Shown here: piece after piece, positions 8,991-18,183 of the stretch
How the letters are laid out: the number at the start of each line of letters is the position of its first letter
Position numbering within the stretch: position 1 is the stretch's first letter
Source: Romboutsia sp.
GTDB lineage: Bacteria; Bacillota; Clostridia; Peptostreptococcales; Peptostreptococcaceae
NCBI GenBank assembly: GCA_017889265.1
Contig: JAGHEK010000028.1
Coordinates: forward strand, 1 to 32,258
Direction: 5' to 3'
DNA: 32,258 nt
Program-made: the position numbers and the translations under genes
Notes under the pieces: generated by a model
The model's database searches: none
What the model saw: only the letters and a program-made list of their open reading frames with translations
What the model was told of the DNA's origin: nothing

Positions 8991-9962
8991 ATGTTTTTTA
9001 GAAATAAAAAATCATCAAAAAATATGCGTCTTGTTTTTTTGTTTGTATTGTTATATTTTTTCTCAAATAATTTAATTTATGCAGATTTTGATAATACTAA
9101 CAATAAACGAGAACTAATTCCAATGGGTCAAGTTTTACAAATAGATGCTAATTTAGATAGTTTATTAGTCAGAAATCAAATAAAAAACTCTCCCTTTGTA
9201 ATTGGCGATGAAATTTTAAAAATAAATAATATAGAAATAAAAAACTATGGACAACTTTCAGATGCACTTAACTTAAGTGAAAAAGATTCTTTAGATGTTT
9301 ACTTAAAAAGGAATTCCAATTATTTAACTGTAAAAGCTAGTAAAAAAGACTTAGAATCTCTAAACTTAGATAATACATTATCAGGTTTTGCAACCATGAC
9401 TTATATAGACCCAAATACAAAAGAATTCGGTGCAGTTGGACATCCCATAAGTATAGGAGCTTGCAAGGATTTACCTATAAATCAAGGATTTATATCTTCA
9501 ACTAGCGATTTGAGCATAAAAAAATCTGTAAAAGGAAATGTAGGTTGTTTAAGTGCTAAAAAAAATACATCTATCGGTCAATTTAAAGCTAATACAATCT
9601 TTGGTATAAAAGGGACAGTATCTAATATTGATATAAATAAACTTAAAAAATATGAAATTGCGTCCTTAGAAGAAGTAAAATTAGGAGATGCAAAAATAAT
9701 ATTACACAATGATTTTTGTGATAAAAATGAATTTGATATACAGATATTATCCATAGATAATCAAAGAATACCACAGCCAAAAACTTTTAAGATAAAAATA
9801 ACTGACCCTGATTTGCTCAAAATGACTGGTGGAATAGTTCAAGGTATGAGTGGTACTCCAATAATCCAAGATGATAAAATAGTGGGCGCAATATCTCACG
9901 CCATAGAAAATAATCCCCAAAATGGATATGGAGTTTTTATAAAATGGATGCTGGATAATTAG
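8991..9962 (+). CDS. SpoIVB-type S55 peptidase with PDZ domain
   Basis: N-terminal TM, PDZ-like 'LLVRNQIKNSPFVIGDEILKINNIEIKNYGQL', 'FGAVGHPIS', and C-terminal 'KITDPDLLKMTGGIVQGMSGTPIIQDDKIVGAISHAIENNPQNGYGVFIKWML'. Confidence 0.92.
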   Translation: MFFRNKKSSKNMRLVFLFVLLYFFSNNLIYADFDNTNNKRELIPMGQVLQIDANLDSLLVRNQIKNSPFVIGDEILKINNIEIKNYGQLSDALNLSEKDSLDVYLKRNSNYLTVKASKKDLESLNLDNTLSGFATMTYIDPNTKEFGAVGHPISIGACKDLPINQGFISSTSDLSIKKSVKGNVGCLSAKKNTSIGQFKANTIFGIKGTVSNIDINKLKKYEIASLEEVKLGDAKIILHNDFCDKNEFDIQILSIDNQRIPQPKTFKIKITDPDLLKMTGGIVQGMSGTPIIQDDKIVGAISHAIENNPQNGYGVFIKWMLDN

Positions 9963-9984
9963 AGGAAGATTTCTTCCTCTAATT
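9957..9984. terminator. bidirectional rho-independent terminator
   Basis: AATTAGAGGAAG-attt-CTTCCTCTAATT, perfect 12-bp stem between convergent genes. Confidence 0.8.
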
Positions 9985-9986
9985 TA

Positions 9987-10661
9987 TTATTCAAAATACG
10001 ATACATTATCTAAACTTGAAGTATCGACGTAACTTTGTGGTACTTCTCCTATTATTATAGTTTCACATATAGGAACTTGAGCTTTTACTTCTTTAGGCTC
10101 TGTACTAAGAGGTATTACAACATTTACTTGCGCTTTTACTTCCAAATATATTCTATGTCTCGTTTGATTTATCCCCGCATCTTCAAATTTTGTACTAAAA
10201 TTAACATTCACAGTGCCTATTGGTTCAATTGATACTTTAACTTGTGGTCCATATTTTGCAAGTATAGGACTTCCAAGTGCAGTACCTATTGGTATATAAG
10301 AAGTAGTTGTTTTTGCCTTTTTTAGTTCATTTTGAATTTGAATAGCTACATCAGATGCTATTTGATTCATAAGTATTGTATTTGACTGAACCATAGATAT
10401 TTTGCCATTTGCATCGGATTTAGTTAAAACAAGGTCTGAATAATTTATCTTGTCTTTTATTATATCTCCAACTGCTTTGTTTATAGATCTACTTGCAATT
10501 TCTTCCGCTTTAGTTTCTGCAAGAACTTTAATTGTTGGAGTTAAACTTTTATCAACATACATAAAACCAACTGTAATCATTAAAAACAAGGATATTATAA
10601 CAAACGTTAATATAACTCTTTTGAAATCGCTAGTTTTTGATTTTATAAGTCTCCTTTTCAA
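9987..10661 (-). CDS. yunB: sporulation protein YunB
   Basis: TM N-terminus followed by 'AETKAEEIASRSINKAV', 'YIPIGTALGSPILAKYGPQVKVSIEPIGTVNVNFSTKFEDAGINQTRHRIYLEVKAQVNVVIPL', 'VPICETIIIGEVPQSYVD'. Confidence 0.92.
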   Translation of the reverse strand: MKRRLIKSKTSDFKRVILTFVIISLFLMITVGFMYVDKSLTPTIKVLAETKAEEIASRSINKAVGDIIKDKINYSDLVLTKSDANGKISMVQSNTILMNQIASDVAIQIQNELKKAKTTTSYIPIGTALGSPILAKYGPQVKVSIEPIGTVNVNFSTKFEDAGINQTRHRIYLEVKAQVNVVIPLSTEPKEVKAQVPICETIIIGEVPQSYVDTSSLDNVSYFE

Positions 10662-10770
10662 AAAAATCCTCCTACATAATACTGAGTATATAATTTAAAG
10701 TATTATATAAAATATATATGTAATATATGAGTTTATTTTTCTAAATTGTTTTTTATAACTTAGTGTGTAC

Positions 10771-10803
10771 ATTATGATAAAATAATATTAATTTTGTCAT
10801 AAT
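10771..10803. promoter_or_regulatory. imperfect inverted repeat upstream of the class A PBP gene
   Basis: ATTATGATAAAAT-n7-ATTTTGTCATAAT (13-nt arms, one mismatch that can be G.U on the plus-strand RNA). Confidence 0.35.
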
Positions 10804-10879
10804 ATAACTATTTTTTTATTTACTAACAAAATAAACTTATATATGATATAATGATATATTAGTAAGGAGGTTAGATAGT

Positions 10880-13582
10880 ATGAACAATGATAATCAAAAT
10901 AATAGAATAAGAAGGAAATCATCTAGTCAAACTAATAAAAGCGATCCTTCTTTGAGGCAAAGTGATAAATCTACTAGCCAAAATAAAACTAAAAAAAGTT
11001 CAAAAACTAAACCTAAAAATACATTTTCAATACTAAGAGGTATAGGAGTATTTTTTTTAATACTACTAGTTATGGGTTCAGCAGCATTTACTGCATTAGT
11101 ATCTGTTGCTTTAAAAGATGTAGAGCCTGTTACTAAAGCATCTCTTGATAAAATAACTTATGCATCTGGTAAGATAAATTATTCAACTGGCGAATTGATG
11201 ACTGATATACAATCTGTAAATAAAAAAATACCAATTCATATAGATGAAATGCCTACTGATATAATAAATGCAGTAGTAGCAATAGAAGACCAGCGTTTTT
11301 ATGAGCATAATGGTGTTGAATTAAGAGGTCTTGTAAGAGCAGTTTTAATAAATATCTTTACTGATAGAAGTCCTGGTGGTAGTACAATACCTATGCAGGT
11401 TTCAAAAATGCTTATAACGAATGATACAAAGAGTATAATTCGTAAAATACAAGATATATACTATGCTTATGATATGAGTAAAACTATTTCAAAAAATGAA
11501 ATACTTGAAATATATTTAAATAATTTCTTCGTTGGTAGAGGTCTTGTTGGTGTTCAAGCCGGTGCTAAAGGTTACTTTAGTAAAGATGCAAAAGATTTAA
11601 CTTTAGCAGAATGTGCTCTGCTTGCAGGTTCTACTAAGTATCCTTCACAATATGCAGCATATTCTACAGCTAAATTAGATGGAACTGAAACTAAAGAAGA
11701 CTTAGAAGATAAGTTACTTTTTTACATAAACGTTGATGACGATAATTTAGACGACCCTACTCAAGTTGAACTTGATATGATTGATAAATTAGAAGACTGG
11801 GGTCTTTTAAGTGAAGAAAATATGAGTCCAGATTTATATAAAAAATTAAAATCTGGTTCTATGGTAGTTAGAAAAGCAGTTCCAAATCCAAAAGCTATCG
11901 AAAGAAGAAACGTAGTTTTAGGAAAGATGCTAGAGCTTGGATATATAACTGAACAAGAATACCAAGAAGCAAAAGTCGAACCTATAAATATAAAATTACC
12001 AAAACCAGACGATGTTATAGAGTCTTCTGTTGAATCATATATAGAATCTGAAGTAATAGAAGCTTTGGTTGAACAAGGAAGTACTGAAGAAGAAGCTTTG
12101 AATATGTACTACAATGGTGGTATAACTATAAACTCTACAATAGACCCTAAAATCCAAGAGATTTTAGAAGATGAATATAAGGATAATAGCAATTTTCCAG
12201 GACATAAAGTTGGTCCTAATGGAATAAGTCAACCTCAATCATCAACAGTCATTATAGACTACAAAAACGGACATATAAAAGCACTAATCGGTGGTAGAAA
12301 TATAACTGATAGAAAGACTTTAAATAGAGCAATAGAACCAAAACAACCAGGTTCTACTATAAAACCTCTTTCAGTTTATACACCTGCCATAGATACATTA
12401 AAAATAACTCAGTCTACTTCTGTAAGCGATAAAAGAGGTGGATATAAATTTAACTATAAAGGTTGGAATCCAAAAACTACAACTGCTGGTGAGGGAACTA
12501 TGAGTTTACGTTTAGCCCTTGCAAAATCTTCAAATACAATAGCAGTAAAAACTGCAGAAATGCTTGGAGATACTCAGGAAGAAGTAGTTGATATTATGAT
12601 AGATTATCTTAAAAACTTCGGTATAACATCTATACAAGCAGACTCTCACGATAGAGCAATAGCCGCACTTACATTAGGTGGTATGAGTAAAGGTATATCT
12701 CCACTTGAAATAGCTGCAGCTTATGGTACCTTAGCTAATGGCGGTGTTTACGTAGAACCTATTATATTTACAACTATAATGTCTTATGATAATCAATTAA
12801 TTATTAATAATACTCCTGAAGAACATAAAGTTGTAGACCCTGAAGTTGCATATGTAATAACTGATATGTTGAAAGCAGTTGTAACTGAAGGTATTGGAAC
12901 AAAGGCAAAAATATCTAATATGCCTGTTGCTGGTAAAACTGGAACTACTAATAATACACTAGACGTTTGGTTTGTAGGATTTACACCTTATTATGTTGCA
13001 GCAACTTATATAGGTGATGATGCTGGTGTTAAAGACCCAGATACAGGTAAAATAGTTGAAAGAAGAAGTGTTGAAGGAGGAAGTGGTTCTGCTGCTAAGT
13101 TATGGTCTTCTATAATGTCTAGAGTTCATAAAAATTTAACTAGAGTAGAATTTAAAGTTCCTGAAAACATATATTTTGCTAAAATAAATTTAAAAGACGG
13201 TGGAAGATCTTCTGGTGGTAGTAAAGCAGCATTTATAGAAGGTACTGGGCCAACTAAAACAAGTTCTTATCAGTATACTCCTAAAGAATCTGAAACTACT
13301 GAAGAAGTTAAACCTGAAAATGAGCAAAATACTACTAATGGTTCATCTAATACAAATCCTTCAGAAAATAGTGGATCTCAAAACAATAATCAAGGTAATG
13401 ATTTACCTTTAGATGAAGGAACTACAAATCTTCCTCAAAACAATAATCAAGGTAACAATAGTACTAATTTACCTCAAGATAATAATCAAGCACAAGATAG
13501 TAACCAACAAAATAACAATCAAGGTAACAATAGTAGTAATTTACCTCAAGATAATCAAACTAACACACAACCTACTCCATAA
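10880..13582 (+). CDS. class A penicillin-binding protein (PBP1A-like transglycosylase/transpeptidase)
   Basis: RBS AAGGAGG, one TM, GT51 'AIEDQRFYEHNGVELRGLVRA' and 'GGSTIPMQVSKM', transpeptidase 'PGSTIKPL' (SxxK), 'SSNT' (SxN), 'GKTGTTN' (KTG). N/Q/S/P-rich C-terminal tail. Confidence 0.96.
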   Translation: MNNDNQNNRIRRKSSSQTNKSDPSLRQSDKSTSQNKTKKSSKTKPKNTFSILRGIGVFFLILLVMGSAAFTALVSVALKDVEPVTKASLDKITYASGKINYSTGELMTDIQSVNKKIPIHIDEMPTDIINAVVAIEDQRFYEHNGVELRGLVRAVLINIFTDRSPGGSTIPMQVSKMLITNDTKSIIRKIQDIYYAYDMSKTISKNEILEIYLNNFFVGRGLVGVQAGAKGYFSKDAKDLTLAECALLAGSTKYPSQYAAYSTAKLDGTETKEDLEDKLLFYINVDDDNLDDPTQVELDMIDKLEDWGLLSEENMSPDLYKKLKSGSMVVRKAVPNPKAIERRNVVLGKMLELGYITEQEYQEAKVEPINIKLPKPDDVIESSVESYIESEVIEALVEQGSTEEEALNMYYNGGITINSTIDPKIQEILEDEYKDNSNFPGHKVGPNGISQPQSSTVIIDYKNGHIKALIGGRNITDRKTLNRAIEPKQPGSTIKPLSVYTPAIDTLKITQSTSVSDKRGGYKFNYKGWNPKTTTAGEGTMSLRLALAKSSNTIAVKTAEMLGDTQEEVVDIMIDYLKNFGITSIQADSHDRAIAALTLGGMSKGISPLEIAAAYGTLANGGVYVEPIIFTTIMSYDNQLIINNTPEEHKVVDPEVAYVITDMLKAVVTEGIGTKAKISNMPVAGKTGTTNNTLDVWFVGFTPYYVAATYIGDDAGVKDPDTGKIVERRSVEGGSGSAAKLWSSIMSRVHKNLTRVEFKVPENIYFAKINLKDGGRSSGGSKAAFIEGTGPTKTSSYQYTPKESETTEEVKPENEQNTTNGSSNTNPSENSGSQNNNQGNDLPLDEGTTNLPQNNNQGNNSTNLPQDNNQAQDSNQQNNNQGNNSSNLPQDNQTNTQPTP
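13433..13560 (+). repeat. imperfect tandem repeats in the PBP C-terminal tail
   Basis: Repeated 'NNNQGNNS(T/S)NLPQDN' with matching DNA 'AACAATCAAGGTAACAATAGTA(C/G)TAATTTACCTCAAGATAAT'. Confidence 0.8.
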
Positions 13583-13621
13583 AAAAATAAGATATGAGAA
13601 AAATCTCATATCTTATTTTTT
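13582..13621. terminator. bidirectional rho-independent terminator
   Basis: AAAAAATAAGATATGAGA-aaaa-TCTCATATCTTATTTTTT, perfect 18-bp stem. Confidence 0.88.
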
Positions 13622-13628
13622 GTTATTT

Positions 13629-13997
13629 TTATGGCTTAGCTTTCGGTGTAAAAACAACTGACATCATATAACCAAAAAATATTGCCGCTGCAATCCCTCC
13701 TGCAGTTGAAATAATTCCTCCCGTAAATATTCCTAAAAAACCGTCTTCTACTATGGCTTTTTTCACTCCATTAGCTAGGGTATATCCAAAACCTATTATA
13801 GGTACTGTTGCTCCAAATCCTCCAAAATCAACTATCTTTTCATATATTCCTAAAAATGTTAAAATTACTCCACTAGTAACATAGGTTACCATAATATAGG
13901 GCATTTGAACTTTAAAATAATCAAGCATTATCTGTGCTATAAGGCAAATAATTCCTCCTACTAAAAATACTTTTAAATATTCAATCATAATTATCAC
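13629..13997 (-). CDS. spoVAE: stage V sporulation protein AE
   Basis: Hydrophobic 'EYLKVFLVGGIICLIAQIMLDYFKVQMPYIMVTYVTSGVILTFLGIYEKIVDFGGFGATVPIIGFGYTLANGVKKA'. Downstream of spoVAD. Confidence 0.93.
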   Translation of the reverse strand: MIIMIEYLKVFLVGGIICLIAQIMLDYFKVQMPYIMVTYVTSGVILTFLGIYEKIVDFGGFGATVPIIGFGYTLANGVKKAIVEDGFLGIFTGGIISTAGGIAAAIFFGYMMSVVFTPKAKP

Positions 13998-13999
13998 TC

Positions 14000-15013
14000 C
14001 TAATCATTTTCTATAACTACTGCATGTGCAACAGAAGGTATAGTTTGTTTTTGTAATGTACTAGTTGGAGAAAGTAGTGCACCAGTTGAAACTAACATAA
14101 CTTTATTAAATTCTTTTTTGAGTAATTTTTTATATATATATCCAGAAAAAACACTCGCAGAACAACCACAACCACTACCACCACAGTGAACATCTTGTTC
14201 TTTTAAATAAAAAATTTCAAGCCCACAGTCAGTATAAACATTAGAAATATCTATACCTTTTTCTTTTAACATATCTTGTGCTATTTGTTTTCCTATAACT
14301 CCTAAATCTCCAGTAGCTATAATATCAAAGCTATTTGGATCATCTTTTGTATCTTCAAAATATGAATAAATAGTATCTACTGCAGCAGGAGCCATTGCTG
14401 CCCCCATATTATTACCATCTTTTATACCTTTATCTATAACTTTTCCTATTGTTACGTATTTAATTTTAGGGCCTATTTTATTAGGAGATATAAGTACTGC
14501 TCCAGAACCTGTTACAGTCCATTGAGCAGTCATAGGTTTTTGATTTCCAAACTCTAAAGGATATCTAAACTGTCTTTCTGCAGTACAATAATGGCTAGAT
14601 GCACAAGATAATATATAATCTGCAAAACCACCATCAATAAGCATAGAACTTAAACACATACCTTCTGCCATAGTAGAACAAGCACCATATATACCTAAAA
14701 AAGGTATCTGAAGTTCTCTAGCTGCAAAAGAAGAAGGTACTAACTGGTTTATCAAATCTCCTCCTATCATATAATGTATATCTTGGTAAGTTTTACTAGC
14801 TTTTTTCATAGTTTCTTCTAAAACCGTTTGTATCATCTTACTTTCTGCTAATTCCCAAGATTTTTGCCCACACAAATCATCATCTAAAATTATATCAAAA
14901 TAATCTTTGAGAGGACCTTTCCCCTCCTTTGGTCCTACTATAGATGTAGCCTCTATTATGGTAGGATTATTTTTTAATTTTACAGTTCTTTTTCCTACTC
15001 TTTTACTTTCCAC
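14000..15013 (-). CDS. spoVAD: stage V sporulation protein AD
   Basis: Thiolase-like 'IGGDLINQLVPSSFAARELQIPFLGIYGACSTMAEGM...SHYCTAERQFRYPLEFGNQKPMTAQWTVTGSGA', 'TDCGLEIFY...HCGGSGCGCSASVFSGYIYKKL'. Confidence 0.97.
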   Translation of the reverse strand: MESKRVGKRTVKLKNNPTIIEATSIVGPKEGKGPLKDYFDIILDDDLCGQKSWELAESKMIQTVLEETMKKASKTYQDIHYMIGGDLINQLVPSSFAARELQIPFLGIYGACSTMAEGMCLSSMLIDGGFADYILSCASSHYCTAERQFRYPLEFGNQKPMTAQWTVTGSGAVLISPNKIGPKIKYVTIGKVIDKGIKDGNNMGAAMAPAAVDTIYSYFEDTKDDPNSFDIIATGDLGVIGKQIAQDMLKEKGIDISNVYTDCGLEIFYLKEQDVHCGGSGCGCSASVFSGYIYKKLLKKEFNKVMLVSTGALLSPTSTLQKQTIPSVAHAVVIEND

Positions 15014-15027
15014 AAAAAATCACCACC

Positions 15028-15465
15028 TTATAAAACTACTGTAAATACATAATATATAAATCCAAAAACTATAGATGAACCTATACCATAAACTAAAACA
15101 GGTCCAGCAATTTTAAATAAATTTGCTCCAACTCCAAGCACAAAACCTTCTCTTTTATACTCCATAGCAGGAGAGACAATAGAATTTGCAAAACCTGTTA
15201 TAGGTATAGCAGAGCCTGCGCCTGCTCTTTTTCCTATTAAGTCATACTTTCCTATTCCAGTTAAAAAAGCACCTATAAAAATAAGAGTTATCAAAGTAGC
15301 AGTAGACGCATCTAATTTTTCTAGACTTAAAAATTTAAGATAAAACTCATTTATGGTATGCGCTATTATACATATAAGCCCACCTACCAAAAACGCTAAT
15401 ATATAATTTTTTAGATATGTAGGTTTTGGACTTACTTCCTCAACATATTTTTTATAATCTTTCAT
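15028..15465 (-). CDS. spoVAC: stage V sporulation protein AC
   Basis: 'YVEEVSPKPTYLKNYILAFLVGGLICIIAHTINEFYL...GKYDLIGKRAGAGSAIPITGFANSIVSPAMEYKREGFVLGVGANLFKIAGPVLVYG'. Confidence 0.96.
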   Translation of the reverse strand: MKDYKKYVEEVSPKPTYLKNYILAFLVGGLICIIAHTINEFYLKFLSLEKLDASTATLITLIFIGAFLTGIGKYDLIGKRAGAGSAIPITGFANSIVSPAMEYKREGFVLGVGANLFKIAGPVLVYGIGSSIVFGFIYYVFTVVL

Positions 15466-15466
15466 A

Positions 15467-15880
15467 TTAACCTCCTATCATACTCCAAGTAATAAAAGAA
15501 CCTATAACCTTTCCAAAAATAAGCGATATTATCAGATATTTTAAATAAGAATAACTTATATTAAGCCTTCTTGAAACTGTAGGTATATATTCTAAAACCT
15601 CAGTCAGACCAGAACTTAAAAATCCCACGAATACTCCATAACAAACACCTATAAAAATAACTCCTCCTAATCCTATTTTAAATGTGAAATTTTGAATAGA
15701 AATCAAAGAGCCTATTATAGATCCTATTATGAGAAGTCTTTCATAAAAAGATATATATTTTTTAGTGTTGCTTATTTGTGCCATTCTAGGTACAATACCA
15801 ACTAAAATCAGTATTGATATAACCCCTGCACCTACCATTATTCCACAAGATATACCAATAAATATAAGGATAATTTCCAT
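15467..15880 (-). CDS. spoVAB: stage V sporulation protein AB
   Basis: Multi-TM 'GISCGIMVGAGVISILILVGIVPRMAQISNTKKYISFYERLLIIGSIIGS...GLTEVLEYIPTVSRRL', located between spoVAA and spoVAC. Confidence 0.88.
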   Translation of the reverse strand: MEIILIFIGISCGIMVGAGVISILILVGIVPRMAQISNTKKYISFYERLLIIGSIIGSLISIQNFTFKIGLGGVIFIGVCYGVFVGFLSSGLTEVLEYIPTVSRRLNISYSYLKYLIISLIFGKVIGSFITWSMIGG

Positions 15881-15881
15881 A

Positions 15882-16466
15882 TCATTTTTTCTTTAATTGA
15901 TTTTCTATATCTTTATTTAAAGAACTCATTCTCAAATCTAAAGGACTTGGTTCATATTTTGAATAAGTAGGTATAAACTTATTAAAAAATAAAGAAACAC
16001 CTATACCTATCCCAATAGTATATGGTATTTGAAAAAATGGAAGATATTTTTTAGTATCTCTAGTAAGCGCATAAACTAAATTACTTTGAGAAGAAATCAT
16101 ATCAACATCTGCGTGAAAATTCATAATACCCATTATAGAACCTGTAAAAATCACTAAAGAAGTTATAAAAACCCTTAAATATTTAGTTCTATCTTTTTTT
16201 TCTGAATCAAAATAAACTACTATATCATCAGGCTTTAAAAAAGTTATATTAAACTCATCATCTTTTTCGTTTATTTTTTCTATAATTTCTCCAATATGTA
16301 TAACATCGTATGCCTTCTTTTTATCAAAGTAGTTTCTTATTAAAATACCTTTTAACTCTTGCTTATATTTTTTAGGATAAATATCATAAATATCATCTAA
16401 ATATAGTTCTTTTATCGATACTTGAAATATATTCTTATTTTTTTGCATCAAATAGATTTCTTTCAT
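15882..16466 (-). CDS. spoVAA: stage V sporulation protein AA
   Basis: N-terminal soluble domain plus two TM segments; 'RYLRVFITSLVIFTGSIMGIMNFHADVDM..SQSNLVYALTRDTKKYLPFFQIPYTIGIGIGVSLFFNKF'-type C-terminus. First gene of the spoVA cluster. Confidence 0.85.
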   Translation of the reverse strand: MKEIYLMQKNKNIFQVSIKELYLDDIYDIYPKKYKQELKGILIRNYFDKKKAYDVIHIGEIIEKINEKDDEFNITFLKPDDIVVYFDSEKKDRTKYLRVFITSLVIFTGSIMGIMNFHADVDMISSQSNLVYALTRDTKKYLPFFQIPYTIGIGIGVSLFFNKFIPTYSKYEPSPLDLRMSSLNKDIENQLKKK

Positions 16467-16529
16467 ATTTATCCTCCTACTTTAGTATTTGTTTAAATAT
16501 AAAAAATAAACATAAAATATATATTTTTA

Positions 16530-16561
16530 CAAATAAAAAGTGTAGATTCTAAATCTACACT
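16530..16561 (-). terminator. rho-independent terminator after sigF
   Basis: Minus strand AGTGTAGATT-tag-AATCTACACT followed by TTTTTATTT. Confidence 0.85.
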
Positions 16562-16581
16562 CCATAAATTACATAATATTT

Positions 16582-17349
16582 TTAACTGATGTATGACTTT
16601 AACTTTGATAAAACTTTCTTTTCTATACGAGATACTTGAACCTGAGATATATTTAAAAGTTCTCCGATTTCACTTTGAGTTCTATCTTCAAAATATCTAA
16701 GCATTATTATTTGTCTTTCTCTTTTTTCTAGTTTTGCTAAAACTTCTTTGAGTAAAATATTTTCTACAACTTTTTCTTCTTCATTTTCTCCCTTTTGACT
16801 AATCTTATCAATTAAACATATCGGAGAACCTTCTTCTTCGTGTATTACCCCATGTAAATATTCAACTGAAAAATTAGATTCCATAGCCATAACCAAATCT
16901 TCTTTTTCTACATTAATTTCAACTGCGATTTCCTCAATGCTAGGTTCTCTACCTAACTTTTTACTTAAAAGCTCACTAGTAGTTTTTGCCTTTATTGCGA
17001 TTTGCTTCAAACTTCTTGAGACTTTAACCATTCCGTCATCTCTTAAATATCTTTTTATCTCCCCCAAAATCATAGGTACTGCATAAGTTGAAAATTTGAC
17101 ATTAAATTTTGGGTCAAATTTATATATAGCCTTTATAAGACCTATTGAACCAAGTTGAAATAAATCATCTCTATCATATCCAATATTCAAGAATTTAGAA
17201 ACGACACTCCTTACTAACCCCAAATTACTTGATATTAAAACTTCTTTTGCTTGTTCATTCCCCTGTTGAGATTTTTCTATAAGTTCTAATGTTTCTTCGT
17301 GGCTAAGAAGTGTATTTTTTTCTTGTTTTTTAGTAATCGTTATCCCCAT
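16582..17349 (-). CDS. sigF: RNA polymerase sporulation sigma-F factor
   Basis: Sigma-70 regions 'SNLGLVRSVVSKFLNIGYDRDDLFQLGSIGLIKAIYKFDPKFNVKFSTYAVPMILGEIKRYLRDDGMVKVSRSLKQIA' and 'LEKRERQIIMLRYFEDRTQSEIGELLNISQVQVSRIEKKVL'. Immediately after spoIIAB. Confidence 0.96.
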   Translation of the reverse strand: MGITITKKQEKNTLLSHEETLELIEKSQQGNEQAKEVLISSNLGLVRSVVSKFLNIGYDRDDLFQLGSIGLIKAIYKFDPKFNVKFSTYAVPMILGEIKRYLRDDGMVKVSRSLKQIAIKAKTTSELLSKKLGREPSIEEIAVEINVEKEDLVMAMESNFSVEYLHGVIHEEEGSPICLIDKISQKGENEEEKVVENILLKEVLAKLEKRERQIIMLRYFEDRTQSEIGELLNISQVQVSRIEKKVLSKLKSYIS

Positions 17350-17366
17350 AAATAAAACCCCTTTGT

Positions 17367-17795
17367 TTATTCAGGTAAACTTATCTTTTTAGTCATAACA
17401 ATTTTAGTTCCTTCACCTTTTATAGAGCTTACTGCAACATAATCCATAAAACTCTCCATTACAGTAAATCCCATTCCAGACCTTTCAAGTTCTGGTTTTG
17501 ATGTATAAAGAGGTTGCATAGCCTGTTTAACATCTTCTATACCATTTCCTCTATCTTCAACAACAACCTTTATAGTGTTATCTTTAATTTCGCATCTCAT
17601 ATAAACAAATTTAGTATCATCTTCATCATAACCATGAATTATAGCATTAGTTACAGCCTCTGAAACAGCAGTTTTTATATCTGCAAGTTCGTCTAAAGTA
17701 GGGTCTAATTTTGCAGCAAAAGATGCTGCTATTACCCTTGCTAAACTCTCATTTTGAGATTTTGCTAAAAATTTTACTTCCATAACATTATTCAT
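17367..17795 (-). CDS. spoIIAB: anti-sigma-F factor SpoIIAB (serine kinase)
   Basis: GHKL kinase motifs '[18 protein letters not shown]', '[12 protein letters not shown]', '[15 protein letters not shown]'. Confidence 0.96.
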   Translation of the reverse strand: MNNVMEVKFLAKSQNESLARVIAASFAAKLDPTLDELADIKTAVSEAVTNAIIHGYDEDDTKFVYMRCEIKDNTIKVVVEDRGNGIEDVKQAMQPLYTSKPELERSGMGFTVMESFMDYVAVSSIKGEGTKIVMTKKISLPE

Positions 17796-17809
17796 AGTAT
17801 ATTCCTCCC

Positions 17810-18145
17810 TTACAAAGAACTTATAGCATGTTCATAATTATCACAAATGTTTACTATCTTATTCATACCCGATAAAGTAAAAATCTTTTTTACTCTCTCA
17901 TTAACATTAACTATAAAAACTTTTCCACCGTCTTTGCATATTTTCTTATATCTTCCTATTATAACACCTATTCCAGATGAATCCATAAATCTAATATTCC
18001 TAAAATCAAATATTATATTTTTTATTTGTTTTGAGCTTAAAACAAAATCTATCTCGTCTCTTACTTCGTTAGTAATATGATGGTCAAGCTCCGACGTTAT
18101 AAACTCTATAAATAAATTTTTCTCTTGTAAAGAATAATTTACCAT
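17810..18145 (-). CDS. spoIIAA: anti-sigma-F factor antagonist SpoIIAA (STAS)
   Basis: STAS motif '[26 protein letters not shown]...[22 protein letters not shown]'. Confidence 0.96.
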   Translation of the reverse strand: MVNYSLQEKNLFIEFITSELDHHITNEVRDEIDFVLSSKQIKNIIFDFRNIRFMDSSGIGVIIGRYKKICKDGGKVFIVNVNERVKKIFTLSGMNKIVNICDNYEHAISSL

Positions 18146-18183
18146 ACCTTCTCCTCCTCATAAATATAAAAAATTATGCTATT

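Noticed and set aside
10450-10698. 82-aa plus-strand ORF
   Set aside because: Antisense to yunB 5' region; no domain evidence.
13413-13661. 82-aa plus-strand ORF at PBP 3' end
   Set aside because: Alternative frame of the N/Q-rich repeats, running through the terminator.
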